Origin: Roseovarius sp. THAF27
Lineage (GTDB): Bacteria; Pseudomonadota; Alphaproteobacteria; Rhodobacterales; Rhodobacteraceae
NCBI RefSeq assembly: GCF_009363655.1
Contig: NZ_CP045393.1
Location: 2,294,001-2,358,000, forward strand
DNA: 64,000 nucleotides
Reading direction: 5' to 3'
Shown here: positions 55,421-64,000 of the stretch, one piece after another
How positions within the stretch are numbered: the first letter of the stretch is position 1
Layout of the letters: every line of letters begins with the position of its first letter
The notes under the pieces: generated by a model
Database searches by the model: none
The model's input: the letters and a program-made list of their open reading frames with translations, nothing else
What the model was told of the DNA's origin: nothing
Program-made: the position numbers and the translations under genes

Positions 55421-57784
55421 TTACCCTTGCATCGCCTGCCAGACGCGCGACGGCGTCAGCGGCATGTCGATATGCGTCACATCATGCCCAGCGCGTTGCA
55501 GCGCATCCACCACGGCATTGACCACCGAAGGAGGACTGCCGATCGCGCCAGCCTCGCCACAGCCTTTCACCCCCAGCGGGTTGTGCGTGCAAGGCGTCTG
55601 GCAGGAATGATCGACCTGGTAGAACGGCACGTCATCGGCACGCGGCATCGCGTAATCCATGTAGGACGCGCTCAGAAGCTGGCCGTCGGCATCGTAGGAG
55701 GTCTGCTCCAGCAGTGCCTGCCCGATCCCCTGCGCCAGCCCGCCATGCACTTGCCCCGAAACGATCATCGGGTTGATGACATTGCCGAAATCGTCGGCCG
55801 CGGCAAAGCGCTCGATCGTGACCTTGCCGGTCTCGGGGTCCACCTCCACCTCGCAGGCATAGGCGCCCGACGGGTAGGTGAAGTTCGCCGGGTCATAGAA
55901 CGCGGTCTCCTCCAGCCCCGGCTCGATCTCTTCCAGCGGGTAGTTGTGCGGCACGTAAGCCGCCAGCGTCACGTCGCCCCAGGCCACCGACTTGTCGGTA
56001 CCCGCAACGGTGAACTGTCCGTCCTTCAGCTCGATATCCGCCTCCGAGGCTTCCAGCAGGTGGGCCGCGATCTTCTTGGTCTTGGCGATGATCTTCTCGG
56101 TCGCCTTGACCATGGCGCTGCCGCCCACGGCGATGGAGCGGGAGCCGTAGGTGCCCATGCCCATCGGCGTGTTGGCCGTGTCGCCGTGTTCGATCTCGAC
56201 CATGCTCTCGTCGATGCCGAGCATGTCGGCCACCACTTGCGGGAAAGCGGTCTCGTGCCCCTGTCCGTGGCTATGGCTGCCCGTCATCACGGTGATCCCG
56301 CCGGTGGCGTTCACTCGCACGGTCGCGGATTCATACAAGCCGGCCCGCGCGCCCAACTGCCCCACCAGGTTCGACGGCGCGATGCCGCAGGCCTCAATAT
56401 AGCAGTTCACGCCAAGGCCTCGCAGACGGCCCTTGGCCTTGCTGTCTTCCAGCCGCTTTTGGAAACCGTCCTTGTCGATGATCTCCAGCAGCTTGTCCAT
56501 CGTGGCGTTGTAATCGCCCGTGTCGTATTCCACGGCCACCGGCGTGGCATAGGGGAACTCGGTGATGAAGTTCTGCCGCCGCAGCTCGATCGGGTCCACA
56601 CCCAGCTCACGCGCCGCCTTGTCGATGACGCGCTCCAGCTGGTACGTCGCCTCAGGCCGCCCGGCCCCGCGATAGGCGTCCACCGGTACGGTGTTGGTAA
56701 AAACCGCCTTCACGTTCACGTAGATATTGGGCGTCTTGTAATTGCCCGCCATCAGCGTGCCGTGCAGCCACGTCGGGATCGACGGCGCGAAGGTCGACAG
56801 ATACGCCCCCATGTTGGCATAGGTTTCCGTGCGCACAGCGGTAAAGTTGTTGTCCGCATCCAGCGCCAGTTCGATCTTGGTCACGTGATCGCGGCCATGG
56901 GCGTCACTGATGAAAGCCTCCGAGCGCGAGCAGGTCCACTTCACCGGCCGGTTCAACTTTTTCGCGGCGAAGGTGCAGAACGCTTCCTCGGCATAGTGAT
57001 AGATCTTCGAGCCGAAACCGCCGCCCACATCGGGCGCCACGACGCGCAGCTTGTGCTCGGGGATGCCCAGCACGAAGGCGCCCATCAACAGGCGAATGAC
57101 GTGCGGGTTCTGCGATGTGGTGTAAAGCGTGCTGTCATCGGTCGCGCGGCTGTAATCGCCCACCGCCACGCGCGGCTCCATCGCATTGGGCACCAGCCGG
57201 TTGTTCACCAGCTCCAGCGTGGTGACATGCGCGGCGTTCTTGATCGCCTCTTCCACCGCGCCCTTGTTCTCCTCGACGAAGCCCCAGTCGTAGCAAAGGT
57301 TGCTCGTCAGGTTGTCATGCACCTTTGTGGCGCCGTCCTTCAGCGCCTCCTTCATGTCCATCACGGCGGGCAGATCGCTGATGTCCAATTCGATCGCCTC
57401 GGCGGCGTCCCGCGCCTGTTCGCGGCTCTCGGCCACCACGGCGGCGATGGGATCGCCCACATGGCGGACCTTGCCTTGTGCCAGCACCGGGTGCGGCGGC
57501 TCCTGCATGGGCTCGCCATGGCGGTCCGTCACCTGCCAGCCGCAGGGAATGCCCCCCACCTCGGCGAAATCCGCGCCGGTGAAGATCTTGATCACCCCGG
57601 GCATGCCCTCGGCGGCGCTGGTGTCCACGCTGTTCAGCGTACCGTGTGCGACGTCCGAGCGCAGGAAATGCACATAGGCCTGTCCCCGCAGGTTGATGTC
57701 GTCGGTATAATTGCCGGCCCCCGTCAGGAACCGTACGTCCTCGCGCCGCTTGGAACTGGCGCCGATGCCACCATCTTTGGGCAT
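55421..57784 (-). CDS. coxL: CO dehydrogenase-like molybdenum (large) subunit, form II
   Basis: The 787-residue catalytic subunit binds the molybdenum cofactor. Its active-site loop reads AYRGAGR (about 370-376), the form II (BMS/putative CODH) signature, not AYRCSFR of true form I CO dehydrogenase that holds Cu bound to Cys. The late Mo-site Glu lies in [14 protein letters not shown]. Form II enzymes are common in roseobacters and are not sufficient for CO oxidation; their substrate is not settled. It follows a VOC gene inserted after coxS and precedes coxM by 11 bases. Confidence 0.95.
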   Translation of the reverse strand: MPKDGGIGASSKRREDVRFLTGAGNYTDDINLRGQAYVHFLRSDVAHGTLNSVDTSAAEGMPGVIKIFTGADFAEVGGIPCGWQVTDRHGEPMQEPPHPVLAQGKVRHVGDPIAAVVAESREQARDAAEAIELDISDLPAVMDMKEALKDGATKVHDNLTSNLCYDWGFVEENKGAVEEAIKNAAHVTTLELVNNRLVPNAMEPRVAVGDYSRATDDSTLYTTSQNPHVIRLLMGAFVLGIPEHKLRVVAPDVGGGFGSKIYHYAEEAFCTFAAKKLNRPVKWTCSRSEAFISDAHGRDHVTKIELALDADNNFTAVRTETYANMGAYLSTFAPSIPTWLHGTLMAGNYKTPNIYVNVKAVFTNTVPVDAYRGAGRPEATYQLERVIDKAARELGVDPIELRRQNFITEFPYATPVAVEYDTGDYNATMDKLLEIIDKDGFQKRLEDSKAKGRLRGLGVNCYIEACGIAPSNLVGQLGARAGLYESATVRVNATGGITVMTGSHSHGQGHETAFPQVVADMLGIDESMVEIEHGDTANTPMGMGTYGSRSIAVGGSAMVKATEKIIAKTKKIAAHLLEASEADIELKDGQFTVAGTDKSVAWGDVTLAAYVPHNYPLEEIEPGLEETAFYDPANFTYPSGAYACEVEVDPETGKVTIERFAAADDFGNVINPMIVSGQVHGGLAQGIGQALLEQTSYDADGQLLSASYMDYAMPRADDVPFYQVDHSCQTPCTHNPLGVKGCGEAGAIGSPPSVVNAVVDALQRAGHDVTHIDMPLTPSRVWQAMQG

Positions 57785-57831
57785 GTGTTAGTCCTCCCAT
57801 ATTGGCGGGCGCACAGGCCCGATCCTGTTGT

Positions 57832-58281
57832 TTAGGCTGCGGCCTCTTCCAGGGCCGCAATCTCGATCTTCTTCATCTTGAACATGGCCGCCCGAACCGT
57901 CTCGGCATCGGGGCCGCCCTGCAACTCCAGCAACCGGCGCGGCACGATCTGCCAGCTGACGCCAAACCGGTCGGTCAGCCAGCCGCACAGTCCTTCCTCG
58001 CCCCCGTCGCTCAGCTTGTCCCACAGGTGATCTGTTTCGGCCTGATCCTCGGTCAGAACACTGATCGACGCCGCGGGCGTCAGGGTGAAATGCGGCCCCG
58101 CCTGCAGGAACTGATACGGCACTTGTCCCAGCGTCAGTTCCACGACCACCACGTCACCATCGACTTCGCTGACCTCGTCGATCCGGCTGTCGGGAAACAG
58201 AGTCACGTAGAACTCCGCCGCCTCCTTGGCGCGGTCGTGAAACCAAAGGCATGTGCGCAGCTTGGGCGGGCCGGTCAGCAT
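57832..58281 (-). CDS. VOC (PhnB/glyoxalase-like) protein within the cox operon
   Basis: The 149-residue protein has the vicinal-oxygen-chelate fold of the PhnB / 3-demethylubiquinone-methyltransferase-like sort: LRTCLWFHDRAKEAAEFYVTLFPDSRI at the start (in parts), and GEEGLCGWLTDRFGVSWQIVP. Such proteins are often of unknown substrate. It lies six bases after coxS and 47 before coxL, so it is transcribed with them. An enzymatic or chaperone link to the molybdenum hydroxylase is possible. Confidence 0.88.
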   Translation of the reverse strand: MLTGPPKLRTCLWFHDRAKEAAEFYVTLFPDSRIDEVSEVDGDVVVVELTLGQVPYQFLQAGPHFTLTPAASISVLTEDQAETDHLWDKLSDGGEEGLCGWLTDRFGVSWQIVPRRLLELQGGPDAETVRAAMFKMKKIEIAALEEAAA

Positions 58282-58287
58282 CCGTGT

Positions 58288-58773
<486 letters not shown>

Positions 58774-58997
58774 CGGCTCCTCCCATTGGCTTTTCTAATT
58801 GGCTGACCGGAGTTAAACACGCCGCCCCGCACTTGAGAAGGCACTTTCTGTCGCGCCACCCCCCCTGCCTTCGTCGTACTTGCGCGCATCCTGCCGGCGC
58901 GCGGTTTCCGCGCGCGGGTCGACCCGGGCCGCAGCAGATGCGCCTTATCATTCATCTATTTGGTTGATTGAAGGCCTACGCCGTGTTATTCACCCTT

Positions 58998-59339
58998 ATG
59001 GTTGAACAAGAATCACAGCACCGACTGACCGATATTTTCAAGGCCGCAGGCGACCCCACCCGCCGGTCCATCCTGACGCTCCTGGCGCAGCAAGGACCGC
59101 TCCGGGTGACCGACATCGCCGCGCATTTCGACATGAGCCTCAATTCCGTCTCCAAGCACATCAAGGTGCTCGAAGGCGCGGGGCTGGTCACGCGCCGCAC
59201 CGAATGGCGCGAGCACCTGATCGAATTGCGGGTCGAGGAACTGGCCCATGTCGACCTCTGGTTCCGCGACTTGCGTTCGATCTGGGCCCTCCGGCTGGAG
59301 GCACTCGACCATCTGCTCACACAGGAGACCGATCCATGA
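58998..59339 (+). CDS. ArsR-family transcription regulator
   Basis: The 113-residue winged-helix protein contains IFKAAGDPTRRSILTLLAQQ, VTDIAAHFDMSLNSVSKHIKVL (in parts) and AGLVTRRTEWREHLIEL, the type that accompanies SRPBCC (AHSA1) proteins. It lacks metal-binding Cys pairs of the arsenic-sensing branch. The start is uncertain: an in-frame TTG at 58968 would add ten residues, and the ATG at 58998 has no strong ribosome site. Its stop overlaps the SRPBCC gene by four bases (ATGA). It is divergent from coxS, so a role in its control cannot be excluded. Confidence 0.88.
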   Translation: MVEQESQHRLTDIFKAAGDPTRRSILTLLAQQGPLRVTDIAAHFDMSLNSVSKHIKVLEGAGLVTRRTEWREHLIELRVEELAHVDLWFRDLRSIWALRLEALDHLLTQETDP

Positions 59340-59767
59340 CTGCCACCGAAACCGACCTCACCCTCACCGTGGAACGCGTGATCGACGCCACGCCCGAACG
59401 GCTGTTCGACGCCTGGCTCGACCCCGAAACCATGAAACGCTTCATCTGCCCCGGCGAAACCGTCGTGCCCCGCGCGTCCTCGGACGCGGTCGAGGGCGGA
59501 CGGTTCGAGATCATCATGCGCAACGGCGACAAGGACCTGCCCCATACCGGAACCTACAGGGAAATCGACCGGCCCAACCGGCTGGTCTTCACTTGGGAAA
59601 GCCATGCCTCGCGCGACGACAGCGAGGTGACGATCACCTTCACCCCCGGTCCGGGCGGCACGCGCGTTGAACTGACCCAGGTCCGCTTCGTCAGCGAAGA
59701 GCAGCGCGAAGGCCATCGCTGGGGCTGGACCGGCATCCTCGAAAAGCTTTCGCACCTGGACGGCTGA
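59336..59767 (+). CDS. SRPBCC (AHSA1-like) ligand-binding protein
   Basis: The 143-residue protein has the START-like fold of the AHSA1/SRPBCC family: VIDATPERLFDAWLDPETMKRF at the start (in parts), DLPHTGTYREIDRPNRLVFTWE and a C-terminal HRWGWTGILEKLSHLDG helix. Such proteins bind hydrophobic ligands and are usually encoded with an ArsR partner, as here, where the ATG overlaps the regulator stop. The ligand is unknown. Confidence 0.93.
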   Translation: MTATETDLTLTVERVIDATPERLFDAWLDPETMKRFICPGETVVPRASSDAVEGGRFEIIMRNGDKDLPHTGTYREIDRPNRLVFTWESHASRDDSEVTITFTPGPGGTRVELTQVRFVSEEQREGHRWGWTGILEKLSHLDG

Positions 59768-59807
59768 CCCCATGCGCCGGGCGGGCCCTGCCCCCTGCCT
59801 GGCGTCC

Positions 59808-60799
59808 CTACCCGGCCTGTTTCCGCTGGCGCGGCTGCGGACGCGTCGGGATTTCCTTCAGCAGGCCACCCACGCCCATCGCCGCGAAATCCGCGTCCCC
59901 GATCGGCACGCCGCAGGCGATCCGCGCCAGCACCCAGTCCACCCCGTGCAGCACCGGCGACCGGGCGCTGTTGGGCAACCCGATCACCGGCCGCTCTCCC
60001 AGCCGTCCGGTGAACAGCAGGTTCCCGGGATCGACCGGAATGCCGAACCGCGCCACCGTGCCGCCCGCGCGGCGCAGCGCCTCGGGGCCGGTATCGCGCG
60101 CGTCGGACGTGGCCGAGGCCGTCAGCACCAGGACCACCTCGCCGCTTGCCGCCGCCATGGCCTTGGCCAGCGCGGGGACTTCATGCGGGCAACTCAGCGT
60201 CTGTTTCAGGCGCATCCCCAGGCCCGCCAGCCGCGTGCGGATCGCCTCGACCCCGCGCAGTCCGGGACCTTCGGCTGTGTCGCTCACGATCAGGCTGGCG
60301 GTCTCGAATCGCGGCCGGTGCAGCCGGATCGCGCCCCGTGCCGCCTCCGCCGCGCGGTCCAGCGCCTCTGCCGCCACCCCGTAGGCGATGATCTTGACCG
60401 TCGCCACCATCCCGCCGGGATGGGTCTGGAACCACGCCGCGACGGTGGCCAGCGTGATCATCGGATCCAGCAGGTTGGCCGCCGTCACCTTGGCCGCGTC
60501 CACCTCCACCACGCCGGGCGCCTCGGCCACCAGGTTGACCCGCCCCGTGAACGCCCGGCTCAGCGACAGGCCCGCGGCGCCGTCCAGCACCGCCTCGGCC
60601 AGCCGGGCGGCGGCGGCATCCTCGTGCACGTCGCCCGAGTCCAGAACCGCCACGTCAACGCTCTCCAGCCCCGCCGCGCGCAGCCGGGCGATATCCGCCT
60701 CCGCCAGCACCTGCCCCTTGCGCAGCCGCCCGTCCGGCAGGTGCTCGCTATGCGCCAGGATCGCGCCCGCCGCCCGGTCCAGCGGAACCGGCCCGAACT

Positions 60800-60803
<4 letters not shown>
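59808..60803 (-). CDS. MoeA/MogA-like molybdopterin-binding protein
   Basis: The 331-residue protein has the C-terminal MoCF-biosynthesis (MogA/MoeA) fold, with VVLVLTASATSDARDTGPEAL and the end VIGLPNSARSPVLHGVDWVLARI. An N-terminal part KFGPVPLDRAAGAILAHS ... GQVLAEADIARLRAAG recalls MoeA domains. It is overlapped by xdhC upstream (ATGA) and lies close to the cox operon, so it likely helps to load or modify the molybdenum cofactor of that enzyme. Confidence 0.85.
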
Positions 60804-61768
<965 letters not shown>

Positions 61769-61863
61769 GGCGTCAATATGGGCCGGGCACACCGCTTTCA
61801 CAAACGAAATTTCGGCAAGCTGTGGCCCCAACATTCTTCGTACGAAGAATCTCGGGCGCCGCG

Positions 61864-61900
61864 CACAAAAAAGGACGCCCCCCGCAATCCTGCGGAGGGC
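61864..61900 (-). terminator. Terminator of the OmpA-family gene
   Basis: On the minus strand a CGCCCTCCGCA / TGCGGGGGGCG hairpin with one mismatch and a short loop is followed by TCC and then six T. It lies 29 bases after the stop codon. Confidence 0.85.
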
Positions 61901-61928
61901 GGCCCCGTCGGTCCCCCGGCGACACCGT

Positions 61929-64000
61929 TCAGCTGTCGTTCAGAAGCCCGGTGATGTTGCGGACCGCCGCGCGGCGGTTCTCGCGGATGTCACCGGCCTG
62001 GCGGATCTTCAGGTCGGCTTCGCCATAGCCCTGCACGATCATGTTCGCCGGCGGCACGTCGAAATACTCGGTCAGCGCCAGCGCCACCGATTCAGCGCGG
62101 CGGTCGGACAGGGCCAGGTTCATGCTGGCCGGGCCGACCGTGTCGGTGTGACCTTCGATCAGGAACACCTGGCGGGGATCCTCCGAGATGGAGTCCCGCA
62201 TGGCGTTGCCCAGCACCGACAGCGCCTTGGCCTCTTCCGGCCGGATGACGGCGCTGCCGGTCTCGAAGTTCACCGTATCCAGCGCGATCACCGGCACCTG
62301 GTGGCGAACGGCGTCCACGAAGCGCACCTGGTTCAGCGAAAAGCGGCGCGCGGTCGGCGCATCCCGCGTGGCCAAGATGGCCTGGCGCAGCTCGTCTTCC
62401 GACGCGTTGGCATATTCATATTCCTGCGCGCGGGTGTCCGACAATTGCTGCACGTTCACCGCCTCGACCTGGCGCGTGTCATCGAACAGCACCACCTGGT
62501 CTCCGTTGGGATAAACCTGCGTGCGGCGCAGAACGCGGCCGTCCGCAGCCCGCACGGTGATGGTCTGACTGCCGTCCTGGGCCGTCACGGTGCTGCGGGT
62601 CGAGCCATCGTCGAAGGTCTGGACCCGCACGTCGCTGCCCGGACGGCGCAGAAGCGCGTCGTCATCCTTGATGATGCGATAGCGCCCGTCGCGCTCGACC
62701 ACGACGCGGTCGCCGCTGTTGGACACGACCGTGCCGCCGTCATCTGTCACCTGCCCGATCGTATATGCGCCCAGGCCGATGGCGGCCGCGGCGGTCAGGA
62801 TATTGCGCAGGTTCTCGTCGCGGTCGTCGCTGGTCACGGGGGTGCCTGCGGCGGGCGCGTTCTGGGTGTTGGCCTCGGTCTGCGCATTGCCGCCCACCGT
62901 CGTCTCGAACTCCTCGTCCGAGGACCGTGTGTTCTCGTCGGTCAGCGTCACCTCTTCGCTGTTCACGGCTTCGGCATCGTCACTGGCAGCAGCCACGTCA
63001 GCGGCCTGCTCCTCGACTTGGGCCGCGGCTTGGGCCTGTGCCTCTGCCTGTTCGACCGGGTCTTCGTCGATCTGCGGCTCGGGCTGCTCGGTGGCGGCCT
63101 GGTCCGCTGTCTGTTCTTCGCCGGTCTGTTCTTCGCCGGTCTGTTCTTGACCCGTCTGTTCTTCGCTGCCGGCAGCCGTGTCGGTATCGGTCTGTTCCGC
63201 TTCAAGCGCCTGCTCCAGCTCGGTTGCATCCTGCCCCGCCGCGTCGGCAGCGTCGCCAGGGTCGGCGCTGTCCTCGGCCTCGGCTCCGGCTTCGCTCCCC
63301 GCCTGCTCGGCCTCAAGCGCCTGCTCCAACTCGGTTGCATCCTGCTCGGCCGTCTCGGAGGCATCCTCCGTCTCGGCGCCTGCCTCGGCCTGCGCGGCGG
63401 CCTCGGCCTCGTTTGTCTCGGGCTCGTTGGCCTCAGCCTCGGTGGTCTCGGCGGTATCGGCAGACCCGTCGGCCTGCACCTCTGCCTCGGTCTCGGCTGT
63501 TGCCTCCGCTTCTGACTGCGCTTCGGCCTCGGCCTGCTCGGCCTCGAGCGCCTGCTCCAGCTGCTGCGCATCTTCTTCGACGCTCTCAGCCGTCGACTCC
63601 GCAGCCTGCTCGGCCTCTGCCTCTGCCGCATCGGCCTCGGCTTGCGCGGCGGCGTCCGCTTCCGCTTGCGCCGCGGCATCTGCTTCGGCTTGCGCAGCGG
63701 CGTCCGCTTCGGCCTGCGCCGCGGCATCCGCTTCGGCTTTAGCGGCGGCATCCGCTTCGGCCTGCGCTTCGGCCTCGGCGGCTTGCTGCTCTGCTTCGGC
63801 CTGCTCTTCGGCGGCCTGCGCGGCCTGGGCTGCCTCGGCTTCAGCAGCCTCTGCAGCGGCCTCGCCCTCGGCTTCGGCGGCCTCGGCGGCGTTTTCGACC
63901 TCCTCGGCTGCCTGCGACAGCACCGACTCGTCGCCATTCGGCTCGGCCGTGTCGATATCGGCTTGCGCGGTGCGATACGTTCCGTCCTGCGCCTCCTGCA
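61929..64000 (-). CDS. OmpA-family protein with long Ala/Glu/Gln-rich region (5' end outside window)
   Basis: The frame stays open to the right edge, so the start lies beyond base 64000; at least 690 residues are present. The C-terminal 130 residues are an OmpA-like peptidoglycan-binding domain (NFETGSAVIRPEEAKALSVL, LIEGHTDTVGPASMNLALSD, VQGYGEADLKIR). Upstream is a domain with YRIIKDDDALLRRPGSDV and RVLRRTQVYPNGDQVVLFDD, and a TM-like AAAIGLGAYTIGQV. About 350 residues of low complexity come before it, including an 8-residue AQAEADAA unit in tandem and three copies of LEQALEAEQ. It probably spans the periplasm as a flexible linker to the cell wall. Confidence 0.88.
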   Translation of the reverse strand, partial: QEAQDGTYRTAQADIDTAEPNGDESVLSQAAEEVENAAEAAEAEGEAAAEAAEAEAAQAAQAAEEQAEAEQQAAEAEAQAEADAAAKAEADAAAQAEADAAAQAEADAAAQAEADAAAQAEADAAEAEAEQAAESTAESVEEDAQQLEQALEAEQAEAEAQSEAEATAETEAEVQADGSADTAETTEAEANEPETNEAEAAAQAEAGAETEDASETAEQDATELEQALEAEQAGSEAGAEAEDSADPGDAADAAGQDATELEQALEAEQTDTDTAAGSEEQTGQEQTGEEQTGEEQTADQAATEQPEPQIDEDPVEQAEAQAQAAAQVEEQAADVAAASDDAEAVNSEEVTLTDENTRSSDEEFETTVGGNAQTEANTQNAPAAGTPVTSDDRDENLRNILTAAAAIGLGAYTIGQVTDDGGTVVSNSGDRVVVERDGRYRIIKDDDALLRRPGSDVRVQTFDDGSTRSTVTAQDGSQTITVRAADGRVLRRTQVYPNGDQVVLFDDTRQVEAVNVQQLSDTRAQEYEYANASEDELRQAILATRDAPTARRFSLNQVRFVDAVRHQVPVIALDTVNFETGSAVIRPEEAKALSVLGNAMRDSISEDPRQVFLIEGHTDTVGPASMNLALSDRRAESVALALTEYFDVPPANMIVQGYGEADLKIRQAGDIRENRRAAVRNITGLLNDS

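Noticed and set aside
55400..57835. An open frame of 811 codons on the plus strand
   Set aside because: Antisense to coxL; rich in His and Arg, with no recognisable domain.
63630..63760. Regular 24-base repeats that could suggest a CRISPR array
   Set aside because: The repeats have no unique spacers, keep a reading frame and encode the AQAEADAA octad of the OmpA-family protein.

Overview
The window is a 64 kb stretch of a high-GC chromosome (mid-60s % by eye) from an alphaproteobacterium, most likely a marine Rhodobacteraceae (Roseobacter-group) species. Pointers are the alphaproteobacterial LexA box (GTTC-N7-GTTC) upstream of uvrA, a partial serine cycle (sgaA, hprA, mtkAB), a form II (BMS-type) CO-dehydrogenase-like operon, a valine-degradation cluster, and intergenic repeats of a kind common in that family. 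There is no tRNA, rRNA, integrase, transposase or CRISPR array. The right edge cuts an OmpA-family gene and the left edge cuts an aldehyde dehydrogenase gene.

Layout. 1-2.1 kb: end of an aldehyde dehydrogenase, catalase, a perfect-hairpin terminator and a small secreted protein. 2.4-6.3 kb: a glucosylglycerate module, with a phosphatase and a glycosyltransferase (synthesis) facing a GH13_18 sugar phosphorylase (breakdown). 6.5-12.4 kb: the serine-cycle block, with a LuxR-type regulator that has a degenerate receiver, divergent from sgaA-hprA-small ORF, then mtkAB. Both the sgaA and mtkA upstream regions carry a GGGTA...TACCC inverted repeat. 12.4-13.5 kb: zapA, a coiled-coil partner and a structured RNA candidate resembling 6S RNA. 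13.8-19.6 kb: transketolase, a PQQ-type sugar dehydrogenase homologue, a DUF808 membrane protein and a GapB-like GAPDH. 19.6-21.7 kb: coaD, a CBS-domain protein and a LysR regulator. 21.8-29.6 kb: valine catabolism (mmsA; isobutyryl-CoA dehydrogenase, 3-hydroxyisobutyryl-CoA hydrolase, mmsB), with a nitronate monooxygenase-like protein, a YbdK-type ligase and an L,D-transpeptidase between them. 29.8-38.3 kb: small secreted proteins, uvrA with an SOS box, a methyltransferase, lpdA, DUF924, an MFS transporter and a small membrane protein. 38.3-46.3 kb: queA and an AsmA-like giant, then bcp, a DUF455 ferritin-like protein and an M23 peptidase/bactofilin pair. 46.3-52.8 kb: a DEAD-box helicase, an M24 peptidase/nitrilase pair, an HNH nuclease and two orphan genes in a lower-GC patch, with two copies of an intergenic repeat. 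52.8-61.8 kb: a TPR protein, the cox (S-VOC-L-M) operon, an ArsR/SRPBCC pair, and a MoeA-like/XdhC pair. 61.9-64 kb: an OmpA-family protein with a very long Ala/Glu/Gln-rich region.

How it works together. The window is mostly core and semi-core carbon metabolism. It covers C2/C1-linked serine-cycle steps (glyoxylate + serine to hydroxypyruvate to glycerate; malate to malyl-CoA), valine breakdown to propionyl-CoA, pentose/triose phosphate enzymes, and a compatible-solute pathway that can both make glucosylglycerate and recover its glucose. Most regulatory statements below rest on palindromes seen in the sequence; which protein binds them is inference. The most interesting items are the chain of three interlocked palindromes before mtkA, the shared sgaA/mtkA operator-like motif, the phosphorylation-dead regulator, and two intergenic repeat families, one of which shows a compensatory base-pair change.
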